This document shows, one piece after another, positions 31,807 through 39,071 of a stretch of DNA of 39,071 bases. This stretch comes from Chloroflexota bacterium (GTDB lineage Bacteria; Chloroflexota; Limnocylindria; Limnocylindrales; CSP1-4). The notes under the pieces are model-generated. The model did no database searches. It saw only the letters and a program-made list of their open reading frames with translations, and was not told where the DNA came from. The first letter of the stretch is position 1; every line of letters starts with the position of its first letter. The position numbers and the translations under genes were made by a program. Location of the stretch: contig JANYJI010000111.1 in the NCBI GenBank assembly GCA_025358525.1, forward strand, positions 1-39,071. The letters are read 5' to 3'.

Positions 31807-32619
31807 CTAAGTGCCCTGGCTGGGGCCGCGGCTGGCGGCGGGCGCAGTCTGTGGTCCTCCCGGGATCGAGGCTGAGCGTGGCCGGGCGGATGGATCGCTA
31901 GCTGCGCGCGGTCTGACCCTCATGGAGCCGCCTGGACGTCGCTTAGCGCTTCCCCGGGCGTCATTGAGGAGGAACCAGATGCCGCGCATGTCCCGATCCG
32001 ACGTCTTGAGCCAGCCGAGAACATTGGCGGTCCGCTCGGGAAGCGCGGCCGTGAAGACCGAATCGAAGCGATCCACCGCGTTTCGCGCCCATGTTTCCGC
32101 CGGCACCACCAGTACGCTCCCGACCACTAGCGGCCTCCAGTCCTCCGCACGGGCGATGCTCGGTGCCAGGCGGCGCTTCTTGTCCATGGTCGCAAGTAGA
32201 TCCTGCAGGTCGGCCAGCTTGGTCTTGACCTCGACACAGAGGAGGGCACGGGTGGCGGGCTGCCAGGCGAGCACGTCTACGGAGCCGCGTTCCCCCCAGA
32301 CGTTGAATGTGTGCTCGGGAAAGGCTTGCCAGCCAAGGCCGGTCAGCCTCGTAACAACTGCCCGAACCAGTCGGGCGTGCCTCTCATCGAGGAGTGTTGC
32401 CGCCTCGGCTCCGCGCCACCGGGCCTCGAGTTCAAGCGTGATGCCAAGCGCGGTCGACACGCGCCGGACGAGGCGCATCGAGGTGTGTTCCAGCAGGCCG
32501 CGTTCGATGCTCGACACAACCGCCCGGCTGATGCCTGCCGCCTCCGCAACTTGCCTTTGGCTCATGCCGCGCCTGATTCGGACCGCTCGAAAGACCGACC
32601 CGACTTTCGCGTCATCCAT
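31807..32619 (-). CDS. XRE-type HTH protein fused to a PD-(D/E)XK-like nuclease domain
   Basis: The 270 residues have two parts. Residues about 10-60 are a Cro/C1-type helix-turn-helix (FRAVRIRRGMSQRQVAEAAG, then ISRAVVSSIERGLLEHTS). Residues about 80-200 look like a restriction-endonuclease fold. A helix with LTGLGWQAFPEHTFN precedes GERGSVDVLAW and, 14 residues after the Asp, V-E-V-K-T-K-L: the D-x14-E-x-K pattern of PD-(D/E)XK enzymes, with a Lys/Arg-rich helix after it (DLLATMDKKRRLA). The tail is Arg/Pro-rich. All expected acidic and Lys residues are present. No methylase or toxin/antitoxin partner lies next to it; neighbours are metH and guaA. ATG at 32619. A regulator that uses a dead nuclease fold for DNA binding is an alternative. 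Confidence 0.78.
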   Translation of the reverse strand: MDDAKVGSVFRAVRIRRGMSQRQVAEAAGISRAVVSSIERGLLEHTSMRLVRRVSTALGITLELEARWRGAEAATLLDERHARLVRAVVTRLTGLGWQAFPEHTFNVWGERGSVDVLAWQPATRALLCVEVKTKLADLQDLLATMDKKRRLAPSIARAEDWRPLVVGSVLVVPAETWARNAVDRFDSVFTAALPERTANVLGWLKTSDRDMRGIWFLLNDARGSAKRRPGGSMRVRPRAASDPSARPRSASIPGGPQTAPAASRGPSQGT

Positions 32620-32736
32620 GTCGCGACCTTACCGGCGGTCGCTCATCGCAGGCTTACTTTGCGATGAACGCCGATTGCATGGAGTGTCCCACGGTGAGGT
32701 TGCTGAGGTTCTGCGCGGAGCCCGATGACTGGGCCA

Positions 32737-35700
32737 CTAGTCGTCCAGGTTGGGGGCGAGCCAGCGCGCAGCTTCGTCCACGGACCAGCCCTTGCGCCGT
32801 GCGTAGTCCTCCAGTTGGTCGCGGCCGATGCGGCCGACGCCGAAGTAGTGCGCCTCGGGGCGCCAGAAGTAGAAACCGGAGACAGACGCCGACGGCAGCA
32901 TCGCGAACGAGTCGGTCAGGCTGATCCCGGTCCGCGCCTCGGCCTCGAGCAGCGCGAATAGGGTCGCCTTCTCGGAATGTTCCGGGCAGGCCGGGTAGCC
33001 GGGGGCAGGTCGAATGCCTTGATACTCCTCGTGGATCAGCGCGGCGTTGTCCAACGCCTCGTCCGGCGCGTAACCCCACAGCTCACGGCGGACCCGCTCG
33101 TGGAGTCGCTCGGCGAAGGCCTCGGCGAGGCGATCGGCCAGGGCCTTGACCATGATGGCGCTGTAGTCGTCGTTGGCGGCCTCGAACTGAGCGACCAGCT
33201 CGGCCGAGCCGGCGCCAGCGGTCACGGCGAAGCCGCCGAGATAGTCCGGTGTGCCGGCGACGCGCGGCGCCACGAAATCGGCCAGCGCCTCGTTGGGGCG
33301 GCCGGGCTGCTTCTCCATCTGCTGGCGAAGCGTGTGGACGACCGCGAGCGTGGCGGCACGGGCGTCTGGTTCCTGACCGGCTCCCGGCCCCCCGTCGGCA
33401 CGCGAGGCTCCCGGCTCCCCGTCGGCACGCGAGGCTCCCGGCCCCCCGTCGGCGTACAGCTCGATGTCGTCGCCGACCGAGTTTGCCCGCCAGAAGCCCA
33501 CGACGCCTCGCGCCCGCAAGAGCCGCTCCGAGACGATGCGGTCGAGCAACCGGCGGGCGTCCTTGTACAGCGGACGCGCCGACTGACCCAAGACGGGTGA
33601 ATCGAGGATTGCCGGATATGTGCCCTTCAGTTCCCAGGCGTTGAAGAATGGGGTCCAGTCGATCCGCCCCGCCAACTCCTCGAGGGGGTAGTCGTCGAAG
33701 GTCCGAACGCCCAGGAAGCTCGGCCGGGGAGCGGGCACCGACAGGTCCACCGGCGTCCGATTAGCCCGCGCGGCCTCGATGGAGACACGGGTGATGCGTT
33801 CCTGGCGTCCGGCGCGCTCAGTCCGAGTCTGCTCCTGGTCCGCTTGGACTCCAGCGGCATACGCCGCCGCGCCGTCACCGAGCAGCTTCGAAACAACGCC
33901 CACCGCCCGCGACGCATCTGCCACGTGCACGACCGGCGCGGAGTAGCGAGGCGCGATCTTGACCGCGGTGTGGGCACGTGACGTTGTGGCACCGCCGATC
34001 AGCAGCGGCAGGCGCAACCCCTCCCGTTCCATCTCTGCGGCGACGTGGGCCATCTCTTCGAGCGACGGCGTGATCAGGCCCGACAGCCCGACCACGTCCA
34101 CGTTTTGGGCGCGGGCTTCTTCCAGGATGCGGGCGGCCGGAACCATCACCCCCAGGTCGACGACTTCGTAGTTGTTGCACTGCAGGACCACACCCACGAT
34201 GTTCTTGCCGATGTCGTGGACGTCCCCCTTGACCGTGGCCATGAGGATCTTGCCGCGCGCCCGGGTGTCGCCGGCCGCCGCCTTCTCCGCCTCGAGATAC
34301 GGCACGAGGTGCGCGACCGCCTTCTTCATGACGCGGGCGCTCTTGACGACCTGCGGCAGGAACATCTTGCCGGCCGCGAACAGGTCTCCGACGGCGTTCA
34401 TGCCGGCCATCAGCGGGCCCTCGATGACATCGATTGTGCGGGCGGCCGCGAGGCGTGCCTCCTCGGTGTCCACGACCACCCAGCTATCGATGCCCTCTAC
34501 CAGGGCGTGCCGCAGGCGATCGATGACCGGCCATTCACGCCAGGCCAGGTCTGCTTCCGCTCGCGCTGAGCCCGAGCCGGCGTACTTCGGGGCGATCTCG
34601 AGGAGCCGATCGGTCGCGTCCGGGCGGCGGTTCAGGACGACATCCTCAACGCGTTCCAGCAGGTCGGCGGGGACCTCCGAGTACACGGCCAGCTGGCCGG
34701 GGTTGACGATGCCCATGTCCATGCCGGCGGCAACGGCGTAGTAGAGGAAGACGGCGTGCACCGCCTCGCGCAACGTGTCGTTACCGCGAAATGCGAAAGA
34801 GACATTCGAGACGCCGCCCGAGATTCGAACGCCGGGCAGCTCGGCCTTGATCCGCCTGACGGCCTCGATGTAGGCGACGGCGTAGCCAGCGTGCTCCTCG
34901 ATGCCGGTCCCAATGGCAAAGACGTTGGGGTCGAAGACGATCTCGTCCGACGGAAACCCGACCTGCTCGGTCAGCAGCCCGTAGGCGCGCCGGCAGATCT
35001 CGACCTTCCGTTCGACCGTGTCGGCCTGGCCCTTTTCGTCGAATGCCATGACGATGACCGCCGCGCCGTAGCGGCGAGCCAGCCGCGCCTGGCGCAGGAA
35101 CTGCTCCTCGCCCTCTTTGAGTGAGATCGAGTTCACGATCGGCTTGCCGCCGACGCAGCGCAGCCCGGCCTCGATCACGGACCACTTCGACGAGTCGACG
35201 ACGATGGGCACGCGGGAAATCGCCGGCTCTGAGGCGACGAGATTGAGGAAGCGCGTCATCGCGGCTTCCGAATCGAGCATGGCCTCGTCCATGTTGATGT
35301 CGATCGCCTGGGCGCCGCCGTCCACCTGGCGACGGGCAATGTCGAGGGCACTGTCATAGTCGCCATCGACGATGCGGCGGGCGAAGGCCCGCGACCCCGA
35401 CACGTTCGTCCGCTCGCCGATGTTGAGGAAGAGGCTCCCCTCGCCGACGTTCAGGGCCTCGAGGCCGGCAAGACGCAGGGCCGGCGGCCGTTCCGGCACG
35501 CTGCGCGGCGCCAGGCCGCGGGCCGCCTCAGCAAATGCGGCCACGTGCGCCGGGCCCGTTCCGCAGCAGCCGCCGACGATATTGACGATGCCGGCCTCGG
35601 CGAAGTCGCGAATAACCGCGGCCATAACCTCGGGCGATTCGTCGTATCCGCCGAACTCGTTGGGCAGGCCGGCGTTGGGGTGCGCGGCCACGAACGTGTC

Positions 35701-36462
35701 CGCCAGACCGGAGAGTTCCTCTACATGGCCGCGCAGCTGCCGTGCCCCCAGCGCGCAGTTGAGGCCCACGATTAGTGGCTGGGCGTGGCGGATGGCGTTC
35801 CAGAACGCCTCGACTGTGTGGCCCGAGAGCGTCCGACCGCTGGCGTCGGTAATCGTGCCGGAGATCCAGAGCGGGAGGCGGACGCCCAGCTCATCGAAGA
35901 CGCCCTCAATCCCGAAGATGGCTGCCTTGGCGTTCAGGACATCGAAGACGGTCTCGACCATGATCAGGTCCGCGCCGCCGGTGATCAGTCCGCGGGCGGC
36001 CTCCGCATACGCCTCTGCCAGCTCTACAAATGTTACCGAGCGGGTGGCCGGGTCGGCCACGTCCGGTGAGATGGAGGCGGTCTTGTTCGTCGGCCCAATC
36101 GAGCCGGCGACGAAGCGGGGCCGGCCTGGCTCGCGCGCCTCGGCGGCGTCCGCCGCTGCCCGAGCGATTCGGGCCGCCTCGACGTGGATCTCGTAGGCGA
36201 CGCCCTGCAGCCCGTAGTCGGCCTGGGCGATGCGCGTGGCCGTGAACGTGTCGGTCGAGATGATGTCGGCGCCGGCCGCCAGATACGCGTCGTGCACAGC
36301 CCGCACAACATCAGGCCGGGTCAGGCAGAGCAGGTCGTTGTCGCCCCGGAGATCGCGGGGGTGATCGCGGAACCGTGGGCCGCGGAAGTCGGCCTCGGAC
36401 AGGCCGTAACGCTGGATAAGCGTTCCGGTGGCGCCGTCGAGCACCAGGATTCGCTCGCGCAA
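32737..36462 (-). CDS. metH: Cobalamin-dependent methionine synthase
   Basis: Moves a methyl group from methyl-tetrahydrofolate through cob(I)alamin to homocysteine. All four modules are visible. The homocysteine domain has [19 protein letters not shown] and [10 protein letters not shown] with the zinc Cys. The folate domain has [16 protein letters not shown] and the [12 protein letters not shown] segment. The B12 domain has [18 protein letters not shown] with the cobalt-ligating His, then the [11 protein letters not shown] segment. The SAM-dependent reactivation domain has ALADFVAPR and [15 protein letters not shown]. An insertion encoded by a 27 bp tandem repeat (33391-33453) sits in the reactivation domain. 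The conventional start is the TTG at 36462 (1241 residues), but it has no Shine-Dalgarno and cuts into the usual N-terminal helix. The frame is open 52 codons further, to an ACG at 36618 behind AAGGAGG. No cobalamin or SAM riboswitch was recognised upstream. Confidence 0.95.
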   Translation of the reverse strand: MRERILVLDGATGTLIQRYGLSEADFRGPRFRDHPRDLRGDNDLLCLTRPDVVRAVHDAYLAAGADIISTDTFTATRIAQADYGLQGVAYEIHVEAARIARAAADAAEAREPGRPRFVAGSIGPTNKTASISPDVADPATRSVTFVELAEAYAEAARGLITGGADLIMVETVFDVLNAKAAIFGIEGVFDELGVRLPLWISGTITDASGRTLSGHTVEAFWNAIRHAQPLIVGLNCALGARQLRGHVEELSGLADTFVAAHPNAGLPNEFGGYDESPEVMAAVIRDFAEAGIVNIVGGCCGTGPAHVAAFAEAARGLAPRSVPERPPALRLAGLEALNVGEGSLFLNIGERTNVSGSRAFARRIVDGDYDSALDIARRQVDGGAQAIDINMDEAMLDSEAAMTRFLNLVASEPAISRVPIVVDSSKWSVIEAGLRCVGGKPIVNSISLKEGEEQFLRQARLARRYGAAVIVMAFDEKGQADTVERKVEICRRAYGLLTEQVGFPSDEIVFDPNVFAIGTGIEEHAGYAVAYIEAVRRIKAELPGVRISGGVSNVSFAFRGNDTLREAVHAVFLYYAVAAGMDMGIVNPGQLAVYSEVPADLLERVEDVVLNRRPDATDRLLEIAPKYAGSGSARAEADLAWREWPVIDRLRHALVEGIDSWVVVDTEEARLAAARTIDVIEGPLMAGMNAVGDLFAAGKMFLPQVVKSARVMKKAVAHLVPYLEAEKAAAGDTRARGKILMATVKGDVHDIGKNIVGVVLQCNNYEVVDLGVMVPAARILEEARAQNVDVVGLSGLITPSLEEMAHVAAEMEREGLRLPLLIGGATTSRAHTAVKIAPRYSAPVVHVADASRAVGVVSKLLGDGAAAYAAGVQADQEQTRTERAGRQERITRVSIEAARANRTPVDLSVPAPRPSFLGVRTFDDYPLEELAGRIDWTPFFNAWELKGTYPAILDSPVLGQSARPLYKDARRLLDRIVSERLLRARGVVGFWRANSVGDDIELYADGGPGASRADGEPGASRADGGPGAGQEPDARAATLAVVHTLRQQMEKQPGRPNEALADFVAPRVAGTPDYLGGFAVTAGAGSAELVAQFEAANDDYSAIMVKALADRLAEAFAERLHERVRRELWGYAPDEALDNAALIHEEYQGIRPAPGYPACPEHSEKATLFALLEAEARTGISLTDSFAMLPSASVSGFYFWRPEAHYFGVGRIGRDQLEDYARRKGWSVDEAARWLAPNLDD
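33391..33453. repeat. 27 bp tandem repeat inside metH
   Basis: Two nearly identical 27 bp units (33391-33417 and 33418-33444) plus the start of a third encode A-S-R-A-D-G-(E/G)-P-G repeats. They lie between the DDIELYADG strand and the H-T-L-R-Q-Q helix of the SAM-binding reactivation domain, where other MetH proteins have a short loop. Confidence 0.88.
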
Positions 36463-36615
36463 CAGCGGCCGGAGCAGGAGCAGGCGTTCCTCACGTGTTC
36501 TGGCGCCGGACGTCGCGCCGGCTACTGACGTCGAAGCGCCAGCGGGCGTCTGTGCGCCAACCGGCGGTTCAGTGGTATTGGTCGCCGGTGAGCGCGGGGA
36601 AACGTGAGTGTCGGT

Positions 36616-36629
36616 CGTCCTGCCTCCTT
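36616..36629 (-). promoter_or_regulatory. metH: Strong Shine-Dalgarno before an in-frame ACG codon, possible true metH start
   Basis: The minus strand reads AAGGAGG (36629-36623), four bases, then ACG (36618-36616), in frame with metH and 52 codons upstream of the TTG. No ATG, GTG or TTG lies in frame between them. The 52 residues would read like a natural flexible leader (T-D-T-H-V-S-P...) running into [20 protein letters not shown], which restores the helix that normally precedes the L-D-G-A motif. Confidence 0.45.
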
Positions 36630-36742
36630 CTGGGGTTCAGTTTAGCCGCCACATCGAACTGCGCCGAGAGATCCGCCCGGGCGCCGTCCTCAGGTCCCGA
36701 TTTGAGCGCCGCGCAGGCGGCTCACTGGGGCATCATTGTCCT

Positions 36743-37858
36743 ATGAGCGAATCAGGTCAGTCAGGCGCACTGAACAACTCGGGCCAGCCCGCTCCTCAAG
36801 CGGGTCCGTCCGACCAGCCGGACGGCGCCCCCGATCCGGTGTACGACTGCGCCATCGTCGGAGGCGGCCCGGCAGGACTTTCTGCGGCCGTCAACCTGGC
36901 GCGCATGCGCCGCTCCGTCCTCGTCATCGACGATCGCGACGGCCGCTCGCTCTGGAGCCAGATCAACCGCAACTACCTCGGCTTCCCGGATGGCATTCCG
37001 GCCACCGAGATAAGGCTCCTGGGCCGGCGTCAAGCGGCCACATACGGGGCCGGTTTCCTGCTCGGCCGGGTCACTGCCGCTACTAGCGATGGCGGCCTGT
37101 TTCGGCTCCTCGTGGAGGGGAACGTGGGCGGTGGCGCCGGGACCGACGCCAACGTGACGCGCGATGAAGAGCTGGGCCGATCCCTGGGGGAGCTCCAGGC
37201 CGGCTCCCCGCAGGCGGTCATCGCCCGCACCGTCATCCTGGCGACGGGAGTCCGCGACCCCTTCCCCGAGTTCCCAGGTCGAGACGAGTGCGTCGGCCGC
37301 AGCCTCTTCTGGTGCATCGCCTGCGACGGCTACGAGGCGATCGACTGCTCAGTCGGCGTGGTGGGGCACACCGAGGAGGCAGTGGAGATGGCCCTCGACA
37401 TGCTCCAGTTCACCGGCCAGGTCACCATTACGGCGGGTCGATCTGAGGGCTTCAGCGTCCCCGAATCGCGGCTGGCCGAGTTGGCCGCGAACGGCATCGC
37501 CGCCTATCGCTGGCCTGTTGCCTCGTACCCGAACGAAAACGGCCAGATCCAGGCACTCGTACTGGGCGATCCGAAAAGGACCAGGATCCCGGTCGAGATG
37601 GTCTTCACCGCCCACACCCCGACCGCACGAAATGAGATTGCCAGACAGCTTGGGGTGGCCTTGAACGCGCTGGGGCAGATCGTTGTGGACTCCGACCAGC
37701 ACACCGGCGTGCCCGGGGTTTACGCCGCCGGCGATGCCACCAGCGTCCACGATCATCAGGTCAGCGCCGCGGTCCATGAGGGCAACCAGGCCGCCTGCGC
37801 CGCCAACTACCGTCTCTATCGGCCCGTCCAGAGGGCGCCCGGCACGGAGGAGTGCTAG
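36743..37858 (+). CDS. Thioredoxin-reductase-like FAD/NAD(P)-dependent oxidoreductase
   Basis: The 371 residues follow the low-molecular-weight thioredoxin reductase plan. The FAD motif CAIVGGGPAGLSAAVNLARM is preceded by a 30-residue hydrophilic leader. VILATGVRDPFPEFPG follows, then the redox pair in FWCIACDGYEA (C-x-x-C intact), a second Rossmann-like VGVVGHTEEAVEMAL in place of the more usual G-G-G-N/D-S-A-x-E, and the closing VYAAGDATSVHDHQVSAAVHEG. A Gly/Ala-rich insertion of about 30 residues (GNVGGGAGTDANVTRDEELG) lies before the VILATG strand. The ATG at 36743 has only a weak G-run upstream. Divergent from metH. True TrxB versus another partner cannot be settled. Confidence 0.82.
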   Translation: MSESGQSGALNNSGQPAPQAGPSDQPDGAPDPVYDCAIVGGGPAGLSAAVNLARMRRSVLVIDDRDGRSLWSQINRNYLGFPDGIPATEIRLLGRRQAATYGAGFLLGRVTAATSDGGLFRLLVEGNVGGGAGTDANVTRDEELGRSLGELQAGSPQAVIARTVILATGVRDPFPEFPGRDECVGRSLFWCIACDGYEAIDCSVGVVGHTEEAVEMALDMLQFTGQVTITAGRSEGFSVPESRLAELAANGIAAYRWPVASYPNENGQIQALVLGDPKRTRIPVEMVFTAHTPTARNEIARQLGVALNALGQIVVDSDQHTGVPGVYAAGDATSVHDHQVSAAVHEGNQAACAANYRLYRPVQRAPGTEEC

Positions 37859-37925
37859 GTCGCCCTAGTCGGCGGTAGTCGATCGTGGTCAACCGGCGCG
37901 ATGCAAGTCAGCCGACCTGGGCCGA

Positions 37926-38660
37926 CTATCGGTCCCCCTTGCGTGCCAGGAGGAAGACCGACGGCCCAGGTGTGATCGAGCCGAGTGGCTCCTGAAGCAG
38001 GGCTTCGACTCGGGCCAGAACGGTCGGTGGCAGTCGCTGGCTCAGGCCGGGCACGCGGAAGAGCGATGCCGCCCGCATTCGATCGATCGAGAAGCCGGCT
38101 ATGCGTATGGCCCGACTAACACTGACGGGGGCATGGTCGAAATGGTGCGGCTTGTAGGCCACCGATCCCGGGGCGAACGGCGACCAACTCTGCCGGCGCA
38201 ACAGCCGCCGCCCGATCGATTTGAGGTTGCGCTTGTTGGCGAACTCGAGGATGAGGACGCCGCCTGGCCGCACGACTCGCCCCAATTCTGCGATGAGTGG
38301 CCCTGGATCGCCGAAGTGATGCAGGACCCGGACACAGACCGCGACGTCAAAGTGGCCATCAGGGAAGGGCAGCGCGAGGGCGTGGCCGAGCTGGACCTCG
38401 TACCGGGGATCGCCGCCGAGACTCTCGTTGGCGGCGGCTACGTGGACCTCTGACGAGTCGAGCAGGACAACCCTATCGAAGCCGGTGTACTCGCCGGCCA
38501 GTCGGCCGAAGCCGGCCCCAACCTCAATGAGCCGCCTGCCCCCGGACGGCAAGAAGGCGCGCAGGGCGATCCGGTCGCAAGCATCCTCGTACGTCCGGGC
38601 GGCCCAAAAGACGTCCCGATAGCCCAGGTCCTCATATGTAGCGAGGGGCCGCTGGCTCAT
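37926..38660 (-). CDS. SAM-dependent methyltransferase (class I, Methyltransf_11-like)
   Basis: The 244 residues contain the class I fold. Motif I is LIEVGAGFGRLAGEYTGF, motif II is VVLLDSSEVHVAAA, LPFPDGHFDVAVCVRVLHHF covers the motif IV region, and RVVRPGGVLILEFANKRN the motif VI strand. Such enzymes methylate quinones, lipids or small molecules; the substrate is not evident. The ATG at 38660 (M-S-Q-R-P-L) has AAGG about eight bases upstream; the frame is open to 38735, but that extension looks non-coding. Convergent with the thioredoxin-reductase-like gene, 67 bp apart, with GC-rich inverted G-C-C-G-A-C segments but no clear T-rich terminator. Confidence 0.82.
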   Translation of the reverse strand: MSQRPLATYEDLGYRDVFWAARTYEDACDRIALRAFLPSGGRRLIEVGAGFGRLAGEYTGFDRVVLLDSSEVHVAAANESLGGDPRYEVQLGHALALPFPDGHFDVAVCVRVLHHFGDPGPLIAELGRVVRPGGVLILEFANKRNLKSIGRRLLRRQSWSPFAPGSVAYKPHHFDHAPVSVSRAIRIAGFSIDRMRAASLFRVPGLSQRLPPTVLARVEALLQEPLGSITPGPSVFLLARKGDR

Positions 38661-38735
38661 GTACGGGACCTTACGGGGCCTTTGCGCGGAGGTTGCGTCA
38701 TGGGGCGCGGAGCAAGGACTCCACGTCTCGTCCAA

Positions 38736-38912
38736 TCAGGACGGGCTTGCGGCCCCGACTGCCCGACGATGGACAGCAAAGTCGTCGGCGTTACCTGACC
38801 AGCCGCAATCGCAGCGGACGATGTTGGTCCGCGCGTTGTACTCCTCGATCAGATGAGACTTCGGCGGCCGGAGAGGGTTTGGGGCGACTGCCGTGCGGAC
38901 GGGTCGAGCCAT
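38736..38912 (-). CDS. Small C-x-C protein of unknown function
   Basis: The product has 58 residues from the ATG at 38912, which is preceded by GGAGGAGGAACC, one of the strongest Shine-Dalgarno sequences in the window. The frame runs to 38996 but without another good start. The core reads SHLIEEYNARTNIVRCDCGW, then S-G-N-A-D-D-F-A-V-H-R-R. The C-D-C-G-W plus downstream His resembles short treble-clef or zinc-knuckle fragments that recognise a ligand with two Cys and one or two His. 75 bp upstream of the methyltransferase gene and on the same strand. Function unknown. Confidence 0.7.
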   Translation of the reverse strand: MARPVRTAVAPNPLRPPKSHLIEEYNARTNIVRCDCGWSGNADDFAVHRRAVGAASPS

Positions 38913-39023
38913 GGTTCCTCCTCCATCTCCCAGCCCTGGCATCAACAGCCTCAACGCGACCGTTACCGGACGCGTTCGTGGGCATTCGGTAACCACGACG
39001 CCATTCGGGGAGTGCCACTCATT

Positions 39024-39069
39024 CTAGCAGAGGAGCCGCCATCGCCCTAGCAGAGGAGCCGCCATCGCC
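39024..39069. repeat. 23 bp tandem repeat at the right edge
   Basis: Two perfect copies of a 23 bp unit (39024-39046 and 39047-39069) that begins CTAGCAGAGGAGCC; the next two bases run off the window, so the array may continue. It is upstream of the small C-x-C gene. The 23 bp period is not a multiple of three, so it is probably non-coding. Confidence 0.9.
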
Positions 39070-39071
39070 CC

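Noticed and set aside
30562-31875. 437-residue plus-strand frame opposite guaA
   Set aside because: It is the antisense of a fully recognisable guaA and contains no domain motif. Long antisense frames are expected at this GC content.
36463-36742. Cobalamin or SAM riboswitch upstream of metH
   Set aside because: No B12-box-like or SAM-I core sequence was found by eye, and the stretch reads as an open protein leader up to the ACG.
38661-38735. N-terminal extension of the methyltransferase to the ATG at 38735
   Set aside because: No Shine-Dalgarno at that position and no similarity to the fold. The ATG at 38660 has AAGG at good spacing and a normal-length product.

Overview
The window is GC-rich DNA (roughly two thirds G+C by eye), densely packed with bacterial genes, many starting with GTG and many overlapping their neighbour by 4 bp (ATGA or GTGA). 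All recognised genes lie on the minus strand except two: the partial ligase at the left edge and a thioredoxin-reductase-like gene near 37 kb. I see no rRNA, tRNA, insertion sequence or CRISPR array. MreB/MreC, a UPF0182 protein, several zinc-ribbon membrane proteins, a MazG with a YabN-like front end and an XRE-nuclease fusion together fit an uncultured Chloroflexota-type bacterium. An actinobacterial relative cannot be excluded. This placement is inference, because no database search was possible.

Layout. Bases 1-1104 hold the 3' part of an O-antigen-ligase-type membrane protein (+). It converges on a housekeeping operon read leftwards: parvulin-type PPIase, mazG, rph, rdgB (5546 to 1113). 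Bases 5689-16805 form a surface-polysaccharide block. First comes a complete dTDP-L-rhamnose set (rfbA, rfbB, rfbD, rfbC). Next is a 252-residue protein with eight 15-residue repeats that I do not recognise. Then come five overlapping or tightly spaced genes matching the WbpD, WbpE, WbpB, WbpA and WbpI steps of UDP-ManNAc(3NAc)A synthesis, followed by a GT4 glycosyltransferase. Together with the ligase-like protein, this block could build and join a glycan containing rhamnose and a di-N-acetylated mannuronic acid.

Bases 16884-18924 hold mreC and mreB without mreD. radC follows at 19243-19926. Bases 20202-29952 hold a run of membrane proteins: a CPBP protease, three zinc-ribbon membrane proteins, an unknown multi-span protein, a 1116-residue UPF0182 protein and a small unknown. 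The right part has guaA, an XRE-type HTH fused to a PD-(D/E)XK-like nuclease domain, a cobalamin-dependent methionine synthase (metH) that may start at an unusual ACG codon, a divergent thioredoxin-reductase-like gene, a SAM methyltransferase and a 58-residue C-x-C protein.

A recurring theme is short in-frame tandem repeats inside genes (9, 12, 15, 18 and 27 bp units), mostly in linkers and termini. The same 15 bp unit, with one base changed, occurs in rfbC and in the UPF0182 gene about 14 kb apart. The strongest candidates for something undescribed are the 15-residue-repeat protein inside the glycan operon, the zinc-ribbon/UPF0182 membrane cluster, the MazG carrying a half methylase domain, and the HTH-nuclease fusion.
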